In this document: positions 7,785 through 17,835 of the stretch, in pieces
Layout of the letters: the number at the start of each line of letters is the position of its first letter
Numbering within the stretch: the first letter of the stretch is position 1
NCBI GenBank assembly: GCA_021739635.1
Contig: JAIPBH010000005.1
Span: 1 to 64,000, forward strand
Length of the DNA stretch: 64,000 nt
From: Flavobacteriaceae bacterium
GTDB lineage: Bacteria; Bacteroidota; Bacteroidia; Flavobacteriales; Flavobacteriaceae
Direction of reading: 5' to 3'
The notes under the pieces: generated by a model
Database searches by the model: none
Told to the model about the DNA's origin: nothing
What the model saw: the letters and a program-made list of their open reading frames with translations, nothing else
Translations under genes and position numbers: made by a program

Positions 7785-10196
7785 CTATCTTAATTTAGGG
7801 TAATCACTTGGGCTTAATTCATGCATAACATTATAAACAGCTTCAAAAATATCTTCAGCAGATGGTTTTGAAAAATAGTCACCATCAGTTCCATATGCTG
7901 GTCTGTGAGCTTTAGCTGTTAAGGTTTTTGGCTGACTATCTAAAAACTCATAAGCATTTTGAGTATTTAAAATTTCATTTAAAATATAGGCCGAAGCGCC
8001 ACCAGGCACATCTTCATCAATAATCATCACACGATTTGTTTTTGCTATACTTTTAACAATGTCATGATTAATATCAAAAGGCAATAAGGATTGCACATCA
8101 ATAACTTCAACATTAATATCTACTAATTGCAGTTCTTTAGCGGCTTGTTCAACAATTCTTAATGTAGAACCGTATGAAACTAATGTTATATCTGTGCCTT
8201 GTTTAACAGTTTCTACTACACCAATTGGAGTTTTAAACTCACCAATGTTACTAGGTATTTTTTCTTTAAGCCTATAACCATTTAAGCATTCAATAACCAA
8301 AGCGGGTTCATCACCTTGCAAAAGCGTATTATAAAACCCTGCTGCTTTTGTCATGTTTCTTGGGACTAATACATGAATACCTCGAACTAAATTTATGATA
8401 CCACCTAATTGTGAACCAGAATGCCAAATGCCTTCTAGTCTGTGCCCACGAGTTCTTATAATTACAGGTGCTTTTTGACGACCTTTTGTTCTGTAATGCA
8501 AGGTTGATAAATCATCACTGATGATTTGTAAGGCATACATTAAATAATCTAAGTATTGAATTTCGGCAATTGGTTTTAAACCTCTCATTGCTAATCCAAT
8601 ACCTTGACCTAAAATGGTTGCTTCTCTAATACCAGTATCAGAAATTCGTAAGTCACCATATTTTTCTTGTAAGCCTTCTAAGCCTTGGTTTACATCACCA
8701 ATATGACCTGTATCTTCACCAAAAATTAAGGCTTCAGGATAATTTTTAAAAATATAATCAAAGTTGTCTCTAATAATAATTCTGCCATCCACTAAAGCTG
8801 CTTCAGAGTCATAAATAGGTTTGACTTCATTAATTTTAACTGCAGATTTATCAGATTCAGAATATAAATGTGAGCTAAATAAATTCTGTACTTCTTTAGA
8901 ATTAGTATTTATCCAATTGGTAAGCTCTTGTTTTTCATTGGAACTATCAGTAATAATATGATGTAAAACCTTTCTAGCTGTTGATAACACATCTTTTCTG
9001 GTTGGCTCTTCAAGAGTAAGTAAGCTATTTTTAGCTTTTATTATAAATTCAGAATTTGTGCTGTTATTTGACAAACGAGTTAAAATTCCTGACAATTCTA
9101 ACCTGTCTTTAAGTATAGGCGCTAAAAAGGTGTCCCAAGCTCTTTTTTTACCATCTCTTACATCTCTTTTTATAGCTCTTTCTATTTCAGATAAATCTTC
9201 ATTGGTGGCAATGCCAGTTTCAATCATCCAAGACCGCATTTTTAGGTTGCAATCATGTTCAATTTCCCAGTTTAAGCGATTTTTACTTTTGTAACGTTCG
9301 TGAGAGCCAGAGGTAGAATGCCCTTGTGGTTGTGTTAGTTCTAAAACATGAATTAAGACAGGAACATGTTCTTCTCTTGCTATAGAAGCGGCTTCTTGGT
9401 AGGTTTCAATAAGATTTGCATAATCCCAACCTTTTACACGAAGTATTTCATATCCTTTTTCGTCATTAGTACGTTGGAATCCTTTTAGTATTTCAGAAAT
9501 ATTTTCTTTTGTGGTTTGGTATTTGGCATGAACTGAAATGCCATATTCGTCATCCCAAACACTTATCACCATAGGTACTTGTAATACTCCAGCGGCATTA
9601 ATGGTTTCAAAAAATAACCCTTCACTGGTGCTCGCATTTCCTATAGTTCCCCAAGCAACTTCATTACCATTTATTGAAAAATTGGCAGTATCAATTCCAG
9701 TTACATTTCTGTAAATTTTTGAAGCTTGAGCCAAACCTAGTAAGCGAGGCATTTGTCCTGCTGTAGTTGATATGTCTGAACTAGAATTGTATTGTTTTGT
9801 TAAATCTTTCCATTGACCATTTTCATCTAAACTTTGTGTAGAAAAATGTCCTCCCATTTGACGACCAGCCGACATGGGTTCTTTGGTAAGGTCTGTATCT
9901 GCATATAAACCAGCAAAAAACTGCTCAATGGTTAATTCTCCTAATGCCATCATGAATGTTTGGTCGCGATAATAACCAGAACGAAAATCACCTTTTAAAA
10001 AGGCTTTAGCCATTGCTAATTGTGGCACTTCTTTTCCATCGCCAAAAATTCCAAATTTTGCTTTACCAGTTAAAACTTCACGTCGGCCTAATAAACTGCA
10101 CTCACGACTTGTGACGGCAATTTTATAGTCGTTTAAAACTTCTGTTTTAAAATCATCAAAAGACATGTTATTTTTCAAATCTGGTAATGGTTGCAT
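7785..10196 (-). CDS. 2-oxoacid dehydrogenase E1, fused alpha and beta subunits
   Basis: This thiamine-diphosphate enzyme has 803 residues. Residues up to about 400 match the E1-alpha subunit of pyruvate/branched-chain 2-oxoacid dehydrogenases, and about 460-803 match E1-beta (EDTGHIGDVNQGLEGL near 492, then GIREATILGQGIGLAMRGL). It would decarboxylate a branched-chain 2-oxoacid (or pyruvate) and pass the acyl group to a lipoyl E2 encoded elsewhere. The thiamine motif is unusual: GNASTSEG at about 186 replaces GDGxxSEG, and WDDEYGIS replaces the usual RNNxYAIS 26 residues on. A later ATG (MSFDDFK, residue 11) is an alternative start. It is probably a single-gene transcript from the element at 10219. 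Confidence 0.88.
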   Translation of the reverse strand: MQPLPDLKNNMSFDDFKTEVLNDYKIAVTSRECSLLGRREVLTGKAKFGIFGDGKEVPQLAMAKAFLKGDFRSGYYRDQTFMMALGELTIEQFFAGLYADTDLTKEPMSAGRQMGGHFSTQSLDENGQWKDLTKQYNSSSDISTTAGQMPRLLGLAQASKIYRNVTGIDTANFSINGNEVAWGTIGNASTSEGLFFETINAAGVLQVPMVISVWDDEYGISVHAKYQTTKENISEILKGFQRTNDEKGYEILRVKGWDYANLIETYQEAASIAREEHVPVLIHVLELTQPQGHSTSGSHERYKSKNRLNWEIEHDCNLKMRSWMIETGIATNEDLSEIERAIKRDVRDGKKRAWDTFLAPILKDRLELSGILTRLSNNSTNSEFIIKAKNSLLTLEEPTRKDVLSTARKVLHHIITDSSNEKQELTNWINTNSKEVQNLFSSHLYSESDKSAVKINEVKPIYDSEAALVDGRIIIRDNFDYIFKNYPEALIFGEDTGHIGDVNQGLEGLQEKYGDLRISDTGIREATILGQGIGLAMRGLKPIAEIQYLDYLMYALQIISDDLSTLHYRTKGRQKAPVIIRTRGHRLEGIWHSGSQLGGIINLVRGIHVLVPRNMTKAAGFYNTLLQGDEPALVIECLNGYRLKEKIPSNIGEFKTPIGVVETVKQGTDITLVSYGSTLRIVEQAAKELQLVDINVEVIDVQSLLPFDINHDIVKSIAKTNRVMIIDEDVPGGASAYILNEILNTQNAYEFLDSQPKTLTAKAHRPAYGTDGDYFSKPSAEDIFEAVYNVMHELSPSDYPKLR

Positions 10197-10218
10197 GCAT
10201 ATTGGCTTTCAGGTTTGA

Positions 10219-10226
10219 CAAATTTA
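10219..10226 (-). promoter_or_regulatory. Predicted -7 element for the E1 fusion gene
   Basis: The minus strand reads TAAATTTG, matching TAnnTTTG. Transcription would begin about 15 bases before the ATG at 10196. Confidence 0.45.
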
Positions 10227-10368
10227 GGCAAAGTTTATGGTTCTCACAATAATAAAAAACTTTGAGGTTTGAAGAATTCTTATTCTTGCAATTTTATTCT
10301 TAATTTTTATTGATAATAATCTAATAATAATTAAATTACTTAATAAAAACCACAAAAAATTAACATAA

Positions 10369-13200
10369 TTAATACCATCGTCTTCTAAACAGTCCAAATA
10401 ATGATTTTGGGTCAACCGTAAATTTAAACCTAATTTTTTGATCATAATTTGGTTGTCCTATTTCCCAACCTAGATTAGAGTATATTGGGAAATATATTTC
10501 AAAGTAATCAGTTACTAGATTTACTCTAATACCAGAATCATATACAAATTTTACGTTGCTAAATTTATTTTTCACTAAGCCAATATCAGAATATGCTAAA
10601 ATATATTTCCATAATGTGGTACTGGTATTAACTGTTGACATCCATTGATTGGCAAATGCAGGTTGCAATTTTGATTTAAATCCGCCTTCGGCTTCAATAT
10701 ATTGCTGACTAAAAATTCCTGTGGATTCTGATCGGCCTAAATAGGCGTAGTCAAATAAATAATCTGTAGGTCTATCTAAAGCAAAACTAAAATAATCTGA
10801 ATTGCTATTGTTTGAATTACTAATAAATGCACCGGTAAAAAATCTTAAGTTTAATTGTCTGTTATTTTCAAATAAGCGCCTGTATTCATAATCAAATGAA
10901 ATTTTTGTAAATGTTTTTCCAATCTGAAAATCTGTATACCAACTATTAAAGTTTATTAAATTGTCATTTGAATTAACATATCTTGCATTAAACACGTTAT
11001 AATTTGGTTCTGTGGTATTTACAACAGTTACATCTTTATCACGGCTTATATCTAAATATCTTAGATATAATGCTTTCTTTTTGTTTGAACGGAAATCTTC
11101 ATCTTCTCTAAAGAAAAATGAAAGGTATGGTGTTATTTGTTTTACAAACAAGCTTGGTGCGTAGGATTCATAACTTGATCTTAATCCGTAGTTTATAGAA
11201 TAAAGGTTGCTGTTTTCAAAATCATGAATATTATAAATATTTGCCGATCCAGTAAAAGACTTTGATTTGATTGAATATTTTGGTTCTAATTTGTAATTAA
11301 AATATTTTCTTAAAAGTGTTTTATTATAAGCTTTAACACCTAATGTTAAGCCATCATAAATATTTTTATATTCAATAATTGGCATAAAGAATACTTGGTT
11401 ATAATTTGGGTCTTCAAAATCTTTAAACAACCTAAATTGTAAAGGTTTGTTATTGAAAAAGAATCCTTTTAAAGATTTCCAATTGTCTCTTAAATTAGTT
11501 TCAGGAATGATGTTTTCATAATTGAGAACCAATTTATTAGCATCATTTTTTGGAATGGTAATGGTTTTGCTTTTTGATACGTTTTCTATCCATATTTTTG
11601 AGACTATTTTATCATTATTTAATGTATATAATGATATAGGCATGTTATTATCTTCTTTGTTTTTAATGGTAAGAGTTACAGAATCGGTGGTTTTTATAAC
11701 ATGCTTAATTTTAAAATCTATTTTTTTTCTAGTGGTTAAATAATCATCAAAAAACCAATTTAAATCCTTATTAGTTTTGCTTTTTAAATACGTTTCAAAA
11801 CTTTCAGCTTTAGTTACTTTTATTTTATTTTCAGATAAATAGTCTTTAATAGTAGTTTCTAAAATGTTTGAATTTATAAAGTCATCAAGGTAATTTAAAC
11901 CAATACCAGCTTTATATTTATTAGAAATACTTTTATTAAATTTTAATAAAGAGTCTTTAGTCATGGTTAATGGCTGGTCTCTGTTTGTTCTTGCCATGAG
12001 CATATATGCCAAAATATACTTATCGTTAAAATCTAAATCTGCTGCATGAAATGACCGTATTCCCCATATATCAGCGATATTTCCCAAAAACTTCATGTTA
12101 GGGTAATTTATTTCTACATATTTCATTAAAAAATAAATTTGCAAGCCATCTAAAAGCCATTGGTCTTTTCTGGGATTGACCAAAAGGGTATTTTCTAAAT
12201 AATTATATAATGCAATTTTTAAAAGTTTTAATTCATATTGAAAATTTTCAGGATATGGATGAATAAATTTTGGTAAAAAATTTAAACCATAAATGGGGTC
12301 TTTTGAGTAATCAATATTTGATAAAAGGAGTTTTTCATGTGGATACTTGCCTAGATTTTCGAAAATAAATTTTGTTATTTTTTCTGTAATTAAAACTTTG
12401 TCGATAACATCTAAATTAGCATCATCTATATTAGAAATTAATGAAAAATTATCGGCTTCAATCGTATTAAAATTTGGAGTTTTACTTAAAAACAACTTAT
12501 TGTTTACTCTGTTTTTTCCTTTAAGCGTAATTGTTTGATTAGTAGACTTTTGAAGTATATTACCTATATTTAATTCTGAAGTAATAGTGTATTCAATTGG
12601 GCATACAATTTCCAGAAATAAATCGGCTTCGGGGATATATAAATCGTCTAAATCTTTATTGCTATAATATTGCCATTCTCCATCATAAATTGCAGGAGTA
12701 ATGTACCAATATCTTAAATTAATATTACCGGTTGTTGGGCTTATGCCGTAACTGGTAAATTTATCATTTGGAATTTGAACAATATATGAAAGGTTTATTT
12801 TGTAAGATTCATGAGGTTTTATAGGAGTTTTTAATTCAACTTTAACAACATCTAGTTGGCCAGGAAGCGTTTCAAAATGTAAATCTTCTTGATTTTGCTT
12901 TATTGATGTAATTACAGAGTAACCTCTGTCTTGATTTTTTGCGAGATGAAATTCATTTTTATATTCATCGGCCATTCTTACTGCTAAAGGCGTTTTTTTT
13001 GTTGAGTAGCTATTACTCCAATCATTTAAATAGATAGTTTGCAACACATCATTAGACGTGTTTTTATACTCAATAGTTTGAGATATAGCAATTTGTTTAT
13101 TTTCTACATTAAAAATAGCTCTTAGGTCAATTTTATTTTGACCAAACATTGTAAGGCATAAAAAGCTTACAAATAAAAAGCTTAATGATTTGAATCTCAA
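10369..13200 (-). CDS. M1-peptidase-like protein without zinc site, with predicted C-terminal outer membrane barrel
   Basis: The protein has 943 residues. A signal peptide (about 1-20, ending MFGQ) precedes an M1 aminopeptidase-like N-terminal beta domain (about 25-245) and a gluzincin-like helical domain (about 265-480). Where M1 enzymes have HExxH followed by NEG..YF, this protein has ALYNYLENTL near 331 and WLLDGLQIYF near 350, so all zinc ligands are missing. No HExxH occurs anywhere. From about 590 the chain is rich in alternating aromatic strands and ends FGLFRRRWY, as outer membrane barrels do. The start is TTG at 13200; no ATG exists upstream before a stop codon. I infer a surface-facing binding or assembly role, not proteolysis. 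Confidence 0.75.
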   Translation of the reverse strand: MRFKSLSFLFVSFLCLTMFGQNKIDLRAIFNVENKQIAISQTIEYKNTSNDVLQTIYLNDWSNSYSTKKTPLAVRMADEYKNEFHLAKNQDRGYSVITSIKQNQEDLHFETLPGQLDVVKVELKTPIKPHESYKINLSYIVQIPNDKFTSYGISPTTGNINLRYWYITPAIYDGEWQYYSNKDLDDLYIPEADLFLEIVCPIEYTITSELNIGNILQKSTNQTITLKGKNRVNNKLFLSKTPNFNTIEADNFSLISNIDDANLDVIDKVLITEKITKFIFENLGKYPHEKLLLSNIDYSKDPIYGLNFLPKFIHPYPENFQYELKLLKIALYNYLENTLLVNPRKDQWLLDGLQIYFLMKYVEINYPNMKFLGNIADIWGIRSFHAADLDFNDKYILAYMLMARTNRDQPLTMTKDSLLKFNKSISNKYKAGIGLNYLDDFINSNILETTIKDYLSENKIKVTKAESFETYLKSKTNKDLNWFFDDYLTTRKKIDFKIKHVIKTTDSVTLTIKNKEDNNMPISLYTLNNDKIVSKIWIENVSKSKTITIPKNDANKLVLNYENIIPETNLRDNWKSLKGFFFNNKPLQFRLFKDFEDPNYNQVFFMPIIEYKNIYDGLTLGVKAYNKTLLRKYFNYKLEPKYSIKSKSFTGSANIYNIHDFENSNLYSINYGLRSSYESYAPSLFVKQITPYLSFFFREDEDFRSNKKKALYLRYLDISRDKDVTVVNTTEPNYNVFNARYVNSNDNLINFNSWYTDFQIGKTFTKISFDYEYRRLFENNRQLNLRFFTGAFISNSNNSNSDYFSFALDRPTDYLFDYAYLGRSESTGIFSQQYIEAEGGFKSKLQPAFANQWMSTVNTSTTLWKYILAYSDIGLVKNKFSNVKFVYDSGIRVNLVTDYFEIYFPIYSNLGWEIGQPNYDQKIRFKFTVDPKSLFGLFRRRWY

Positions 13201-13315
13201 TTTATTTACTAAACATTAACGGTTAATAGCTTTGGTAAGTTGGCTTGGCAATATAGCAAAATTTTAATGGATGATTTTTACTTTAAATATATAACATTTG
13301 AAATAAAGAAATTAC

Positions 13316-14005
13316 TTAAAAATTTGGACTAAAATCTGATTCTTTATAAAATGCATCTAAAATTTCAATGACTTCATTTTCTGAATCAACCAAATGGATT
13401 AAATCTAAATCTTTTTCACTTATATTTCCAAAGTCATTTAATAAAGTGGTTTTTATCCAATCAATGATGCCTTTCCAAAATTCTGTTCCAACTAAAATAA
13501 TAGGGAATTTTTCAATTTTATGGGTTTGAATTAATGTGATAGCTTCAAATAGTTCATCAAGTGTTCCAAAACCACCAGGCATGACAACAAAACCTTGTGA
13601 GTATTTAACAAACATGACTTTTCTAACAAAAAAATAATCAAAATCAAGACTTTTATCACTATCAATGTATGGATTATCATGTTGCTCAAAAGGCAATTCA
13701 ATATTTAATCCTACCGAAGTTCCTCCACCAAGATGGGCACCTTTATTACCAGCTTCCATAATACCTGGTCCGCCACCAGTTATAACGCCATAGCCAGATT
13801 CAACAATTTTTTTTGCAATTTTTTCAGCTAATTGGTAATATTTATTGTCAGGTTTTGTTCTGGCAGATCCAAAAATTGATACACAAGGACCAATTTTACT
13901 CATTTTCTCAAAACCACTTACAAACTCTCCCATAATTTTAAAAATGGCCCAAGAGTCGTTTGTTTTTATTTCATTCCATCCTTTAGGATGTAATTCTTGT
14001 CTCAT
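13316..14005 (-). CDS. LOG-family Rossmann protein (TIGR00730; nucleotide 5'-monophosphate phosphoribohydrolase)
   Basis: The protein has 229 residues. It carries GGGPGIMEAGNKGA near 80 and the diagnostic PGGFGTLDELFE near 145; the PGGxGTxxE motif binds the nucleotide phosphate and provides the catalytic Glu. Family members remove ribose 5'-phosphate from cytokinin nucleotides or from purine/pyrimidine monophosphates; in bacteria the physiological substrate is usually unknown. It is cytoplasmic. It lies downstream of uvrA on the same strand, separated by a gap with simple repeats, so it may have its own promoter. Confidence 0.88.
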   Translation of the reverse strand: MRQELHPKGWNEIKTNDSWAIFKIMGEFVSGFEKMSKIGPCVSIFGSARTKPDNKYYQLAEKIAKKIVESGYGVITGGGPGIMEAGNKGAHLGGGTSVGLNIELPFEQHDNPYIDSDKSLDFDYFFVRKVMFVKYSQGFVVMPGGFGTLDELFEAITLIQTHKIEKFPIILVGTEFWKGIIDWIKTTLLNDFGNISEKDLDLIHLVDSENEVIEILDAFYKESDFSPNF

Positions 14006-14010
14006 ATATA

Positions 14011-14049
14011 TTGTTTAATCGTTTAATTGTTTATTTGTTAATGCGTTTG
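14011..14049. repeat. Degenerate gtttaat-type short tandem repeat
   Basis: Successive near-copies of tgtttaat / cgtttaat / tgtttatt / tgttaat occur in the gap between the LOG gene and uvrA. It is simple-sequence DNA without coding potential. Confidence 0.45.
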
Positions 14050-14090
14050 AATACGGAAATTTCAAATTTAGTGTTTTTTATTTTCATGTT

Positions 14091-14142
14091 ACTGAACTCT
14101 GAACTCTTAACACTGAACACTGAATACTGAACACTGATTACT
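14091..14142. repeat. Degenerate actgaac(a/t)ctga short tandem repeat after uvrA
   Basis: About seven near-copies of a 7-bp unit (actgaac, tctgaac, cactgaa, and so on) fill the last 50 bases before the uvrA stop codon. The unit is a phased simple repeat, not a hairpin. Such repeats seem characteristic of flavobacterial intergenic DNA. Confidence 0.6.
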
Positions 14143-16972
14143 ATACCAATTCTTTTTTAAGAAACTGTGCTGTATAGCTTTTTTTATGCTTTGCCACTTC
14201 TTCAGGTGTGCCTTCTACAATAATTTGTCCGCCACCTTTTCCGCCTTCATATCCTATATCAATAATATGATCAACGGTTTTAATAACATCTAAATTGTGC
14301 TCAATAATTAACACTGTATTGCCTTTATCAACTAATTTGTTTAAAACGTGCATCAATACACGAATATCTTCAAAATGCAAACCTGTTGTAGGTTCATCTA
14401 AAATATAAAAGGTGTTTCCGGTATCTCGTTTACTTAATTCGGTAGCCAGTTTAATACGTTGCGCTTCACCACCAGAAAGCGTTGTGCTTTGTTGACCTAA
14501 TGTGATGTAACCCAAACCAACGTCTTCAATAGTTTTTAGTTTATTATGAATTTTTGGAATATGCTCAAAAAAAGTAACGGCATCACTAATGGTCATATCT
14601 AAAACGTCACTAATAGATTTTCCTTTGTAACGAATTTCAAGTGTTTCTCTGTTGAAACGTTTGCCTTGACAGGTTTCACATTCTACATAAACATCTGGAA
14701 GAAAATTCATTTCAATAACTCGTAAACCGCCACCTTGACAGGTTTCACAACGGCCGCCAGTTACATTAAAACTAAATCTGCCCGCTTTATAACCACGTAT
14801 CATAGCCTCAGGAATTTTAGCAAATAAACTTCGTATTTCACTAAAAGTACCTGTATAGGTAACCGGATTACTTCGTGGTGTTCTTCCAATAGGAGATTGG
14901 TTAACATCAATAACTTTGTCAATATGTTTTAAGCCATCAATACTTTTATATGGCATTGGTTTTTTAACGCCATTAAAATAATAGGCATTTAAAATAGGGT
15001 ATAGGGTTTCGTTTATTAAAGTGGATTTGCCACTACCTGAAACACCAGTGACTCCAATCATTTTTCCTAACGGAAAGGATACTGATACATTTTTTAAGTT
15101 GTTTCCTGTACAGTCTTTTAAAACAATAGCATTACCATTGCCTTTTCTTCGTTTTTTTGGGATTTCAATTTTCTTGGTTCCGTTTAAGTAATCGGCTGTT
15201 AAGGTTTGATGTGTTTTTAATTCTTCGGGTGTTCCAATACTAATTATTTCTCCGCCATGTTTACCAGCTTTTGGCCCAATATCTATCACATAATCAGCAC
15301 GTTCTATCATATCCTTATCATGTTCAACAACAATTACAGAATTACCAATATCTCTTAATGCTATTAATGAATTGATAAGTCTTTCATTATCACGCTGATG
15401 CAATCCAATACTTGGTTCGTCTAAAATATAAAGCACACCAACTAATTGAGAGCCAATTTGTGTTGCTAAACGAATACGTTGGGCTTCGCCACCAGATAAG
15501 GATTTTGAACTTCTGTTTAATGATAAATAATCTAACCCTACATCTAATAGAAACTGAAGTCTAGTTTTTATTTCTTTAATCACTTCTTCAGCTATTTTTA
15601 ATTGTTTTTCTGATACATGATTATGCAAATCATTAAACCATTTAGTTAGCTCAATTATGTCAATATTAGCTAAATCTGAAATATTTTTATTGTTTATTTT
15701 GAAGTAAAGCGATTCATTTTTTAGTCGGCTGCCATGACATTCCGGACAAGTAATTTTGTCCATATAGTCTTTTGCCCATCTTTTTAACGAGGAAGATTCT
15801 GCATTTTTATATTGGTTTTCAATAAAATTGGCAACACCTTCAAAATCAATTTTATAATCTCTAGTTACACCTAAGGTTTTACTTTCTATTGAAAATTTTT
15901 CATTGCCACCATACAAAATCATGTGCTTTGCTTCTTCAGGAATGCTTTTATAGGCATCGGTCAATTTAAAATTAAATCGTTGTGCAATAATTTCAAGTTG
16001 TTTAAAAATCCAACTATTTTTTTCTGCTCCTTGAGGCGCTAACGCACCATTTTTGATAGAAAGGGAATCATCTGGAATAATTTTTTTTTCATTAACCTGA
16101 TATAAACTTCCAATGCCATTGCAATGCGGGCAAGCTCCTTTTGGTGAGTTAAATGAGAAATTATTAGGTTCAGGATTTGGGTATGAAATTCCAGAAGTTG
16201 GACACATTAAATTCCTGCTAAAGTAACGGACTTCTTTTGAGTCTTGGTCAATAACCATTAAAACATCTTCACCATGATACATGGCTGTATTAATGGATTC
16301 TGTGAGGCGCTTATTATTATCAGCAGATGAATCAATTACTAATCTGTCAATAACAATTTCAATATCATGTGTTTTGTATCTGTCTAATTTCATGCCTTTA
16401 GTAAGATCATGAATCTCTCCATCGATTCTAACTTTTACAAAACCTTGTTTAGCTATTTGCTCAAACAATTCTCTATAGTGTCCTTTACGTGAACGCACTA
16501 CTGGTGCTAAAATGTTGATGCGTTTGCCATTAAAATCACTTATAATTAACTCTTTTATTTGTGCATCATTATAACTCACCATTTTTTCGCCTGTATTGTA
16601 ACTAAAGGCATCTGAAGCTCTGGCAAATAGCAAACGCAAAAAATCATAAATTTCTGTAATGGTTCCAACCGTAGAACGTGGCGACTTACTGGTAGTTTTT
16701 TGTTCAATGGCAATTACCGGAGACAATCCATCAATTTTATCAACATCTGGGCGTTCTAAACCTCCTAAAAATTGGCGTGCATAGGCAGAAAATGTTTCAA
16801 TATAACGTCGTTGCCCTTCGGCATAAATAGTATCAAAAGCCAACGATGATTTTCCACTACCAGACAGTCCTGTAATGACTACAAGTTTCTCTCTTGGTAT
16901 TGAAACATCAATGTTTTTAAGGTTGTGAACGCGTGCACCTTGTACCTCAATAAAATCTTCAAATTGGCTCAT
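14141..16972 (-). CDS. uvrA: Excinuclease ABC subunit A
   Basis: This is the damage-sensing ATPase of nucleotide excision repair, 943 residues as usual. It has two ABC modules: Walker [10 protein letters not shown] near 36 and [16 protein letters not shown] in the second half, with signature [14 protein letters not shown] and [14 protein letters not shown]. The C-terminal zinc module is complete (CETCQGGG...CETCQG near 740). The first module is odd: CPTSG near 256 has Ser in place of the second Cys, while the partner pair CPHC near 280 is intact. The start is ATG at 16972; the upstream TTG at 16990 is rejected because a TAACTTTG promoter element lies at 16988-16995. A second UvrA gene is at the right edge of the window. 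Confidence 0.96.
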   Translation of the reverse strand: MSQFEDFIEVQGARVHNLKNIDVSIPREKLVVITGLSGSGKSSLAFDTIYAEGQRRYIETFSAYARQFLGGLERPDVDKIDGLSPVIAIEQKTTSKSPRSTVGTITEIYDFLRLLFARASDAFSYNTGEKMVSYNDAQIKELIISDFNGKRINILAPVVRSRKGHYRELFEQIAKQGFVKVRIDGEIHDLTKGMKLDRYKTHDIEIVIDRLVIDSSADNNKRLTESINTAMYHGEDVLMVIDQDSKEVRYFSRNLMCPTSGISYPNPEPNNFSFNSPKGACPHCNGIGSLYQVNEKKIIPDDSLSIKNGALAPQGAEKNSWIFKQLEIIAQRFNFKLTDAYKSIPEEAKHMILYGGNEKFSIESKTLGVTRDYKIDFEGVANFIENQYKNAESSSLKRWAKDYMDKITCPECHGSRLKNESLYFKINNKNISDLANIDIIELTKWFNDLHNHVSEKQLKIAEEVIKEIKTRLQFLLDVGLDYLSLNRSSKSLSGGEAQRIRLATQIGSQLVGVLYILDEPSIGLHQRDNERLINSLIALRDIGNSVIVVEHDKDMIERADYVIDIGPKAGKHGGEIISIGTPEELKTHQTLTADYLNGTKKIEIPKKRRKGNGNAIVLKDCTGNNLKNVSVSFPLGKMIGVTGVSGSGKSTLINETLYPILNAYYFNGVKKPMPYKSIDGLKHIDKVIDVNQSPIGRTPRSNPVTYTGTFSEIRSLFAKIPEAMIRGYKAGRFSFNVTGGRCETCQGGGLRVIEMNFLPDVYVECETCQGKRFNRETLEIRYKGKSISDVLDMTISDAVTFFEHIPKIHNKLKTIEDVGLGYITLGQQSTTLSGGEAQRIKLATELSKRDTGNTFYILDEPTTGLHFEDIRVLMHVLNKLVDKGNTVLIIEHNLDVIKTVDHIIDIGYEGGKGGGQIIVEGTPEEVAKHKKSYTAQFLKKELV

Positions 16973-16987
16973 AAATTTGCAAAAGTG

Positions 16988-16995
16988 CAAAGTTA
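16988..16995 (-). promoter_or_regulatory. Predicted -7 element for uvrA
   Basis: The minus strand reads TAACTTTG, an exact TAnnTTTG match. The expected start point is about 10 bases before the ATG, giving a very short leader and supporting the ATG at 16972. Confidence 0.5.
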
Positions 16996-17051
16996 CAATT
17001 TTAGTTGTTAATTTTATGTGAAGTAAAAACTATCATTTTTAGTTTACGAAA

Positions 17052-17078
17052 ATAAAAAAGCTCTGAAAAAATCAGAGC
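17052..17078 (-). terminator. Intrinsic terminator of the small exported-protein gene
   Basis: The stem gctctga / tcagagc (17060-17066 with 17072-17078) is followed on the minus strand by a T-rich run. It lies about 30 bases after the stop of the gene at 17107 and before the uvrA promoter. Confidence 0.7.
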
Positions 17079-17106
17079 ATGTTTTAAAACTTAAAGTAAT
17101 TAGTTA

Positions 17107-17475
17107 TTAATTTGTAGTTTTTGAAATTTCGCCTGCATTTAATGCCTTGGTATAATTGGCTTTGACTCTTTTTACAGACCCAAAGAATTTTTTATCATTT
17201 TTTCTTTTTAAAATCACAAAGATGTCTCCATTTTCGTTTTTTTCTACTTTTTTAACAATAGCATGAGTGTGTTCAACCAAATTATAATTTCCAATACCAC
17301 CTTTTTTAACAATAAAGTTTAGTTTAGGAAAGAAAATATATTTATAACCATTAGCATTGGTTTGATTAATAATTATAACGTCTCCAATTTGTGGATCATT
17401 AAAATTTTTTAAAGGAGTGTTGTTGGCAAATGACAAGCCAACAATTAAAAACATAAGGTAGCATACTTTTTTCAT
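17107..17475 (-). CDS. Small exported hypothetical protein
   Basis: The protein has 122 residues. A signal peptide (MKKVCYLMFLIVGLSFA, then NNT) precedes a short basic domain with beta-strand character (GDVIIINQ, KNENGDIFVILKRKN). There are no cysteines in the mature part, no lipobox and no recognisable domain. It is a single-gene transcript with its own terminator at 17052-17078. It is probably periplasmic. The family looks restricted to flavobacteria; the function is unknown. Confidence 0.65.
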   Translation of the reverse strand: MKKVCYLMFLIVGLSFANNTPLKNFNDPQIGDVIIINQTNANGYKYIFFPKLNFIVKKGGIGNYNLVEHTHAIVKKVEKNENGDIFVILKRKNDKKFFGSVKRVKANYTKALNAGEISKTTN

Positions 17476-17835
17476 AGGTTTATTTTTTAGTTTTTATAAA
17501 TATAAAATATTGAAATTTAAGTTCCAATTGCTTTAAGGTTTGTTAACTTTTACTTGTTTTTATTCATTTTTTCTTTAGGAGCTATTATTTATAGACTATT
17601 TTGTTTTTGAGTTTACATAAAAATTAATTACTTAGTATTTTTTATAGGGTAGCTTGATGTTTTATTGTAATTTATTAATGATTATACCCTGTTAAACTAA
17701 GGGTTTGAATTTTTTTTAAAAAGTTAGTTTTTAACAAAAATTTAGGATTTTTTTATAGATTAAACTAAATTTTAATAACACTTTTCTTTTAAGATTTGTT
17801 AATATTGTTATTTAAAATTGATAAAGAATTTAACG
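17476..17835. other. Gene-free AT-rich divergent intergenic region
   Basis: This 360-base gap separates two divergently transcribed genes. It contains several T and A runs but no convincing reading frame, hairpin or repeat. It presumably carries the promoters of both flanking genes; no exact TAnnTTTG match is well placed. Confidence 0.5.

Noticed and set aside
10224-10445. Small protein on the minus strand overlapping the end of the M1-like gene
   Set aside because: It lies in another frame of the M1-like coding region and the following AT-rich gap, without a family match.
10369-13200. Active M1 aminopeptidase
   Set aside because: No HExxH and no downstream Glu ligand; the zinc site is absent.
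16973-16990. Upstream TTG start for uvrA adding six residues
   Set aside because: A promoter element overlaps it and homologues begin at the MSQFE position.
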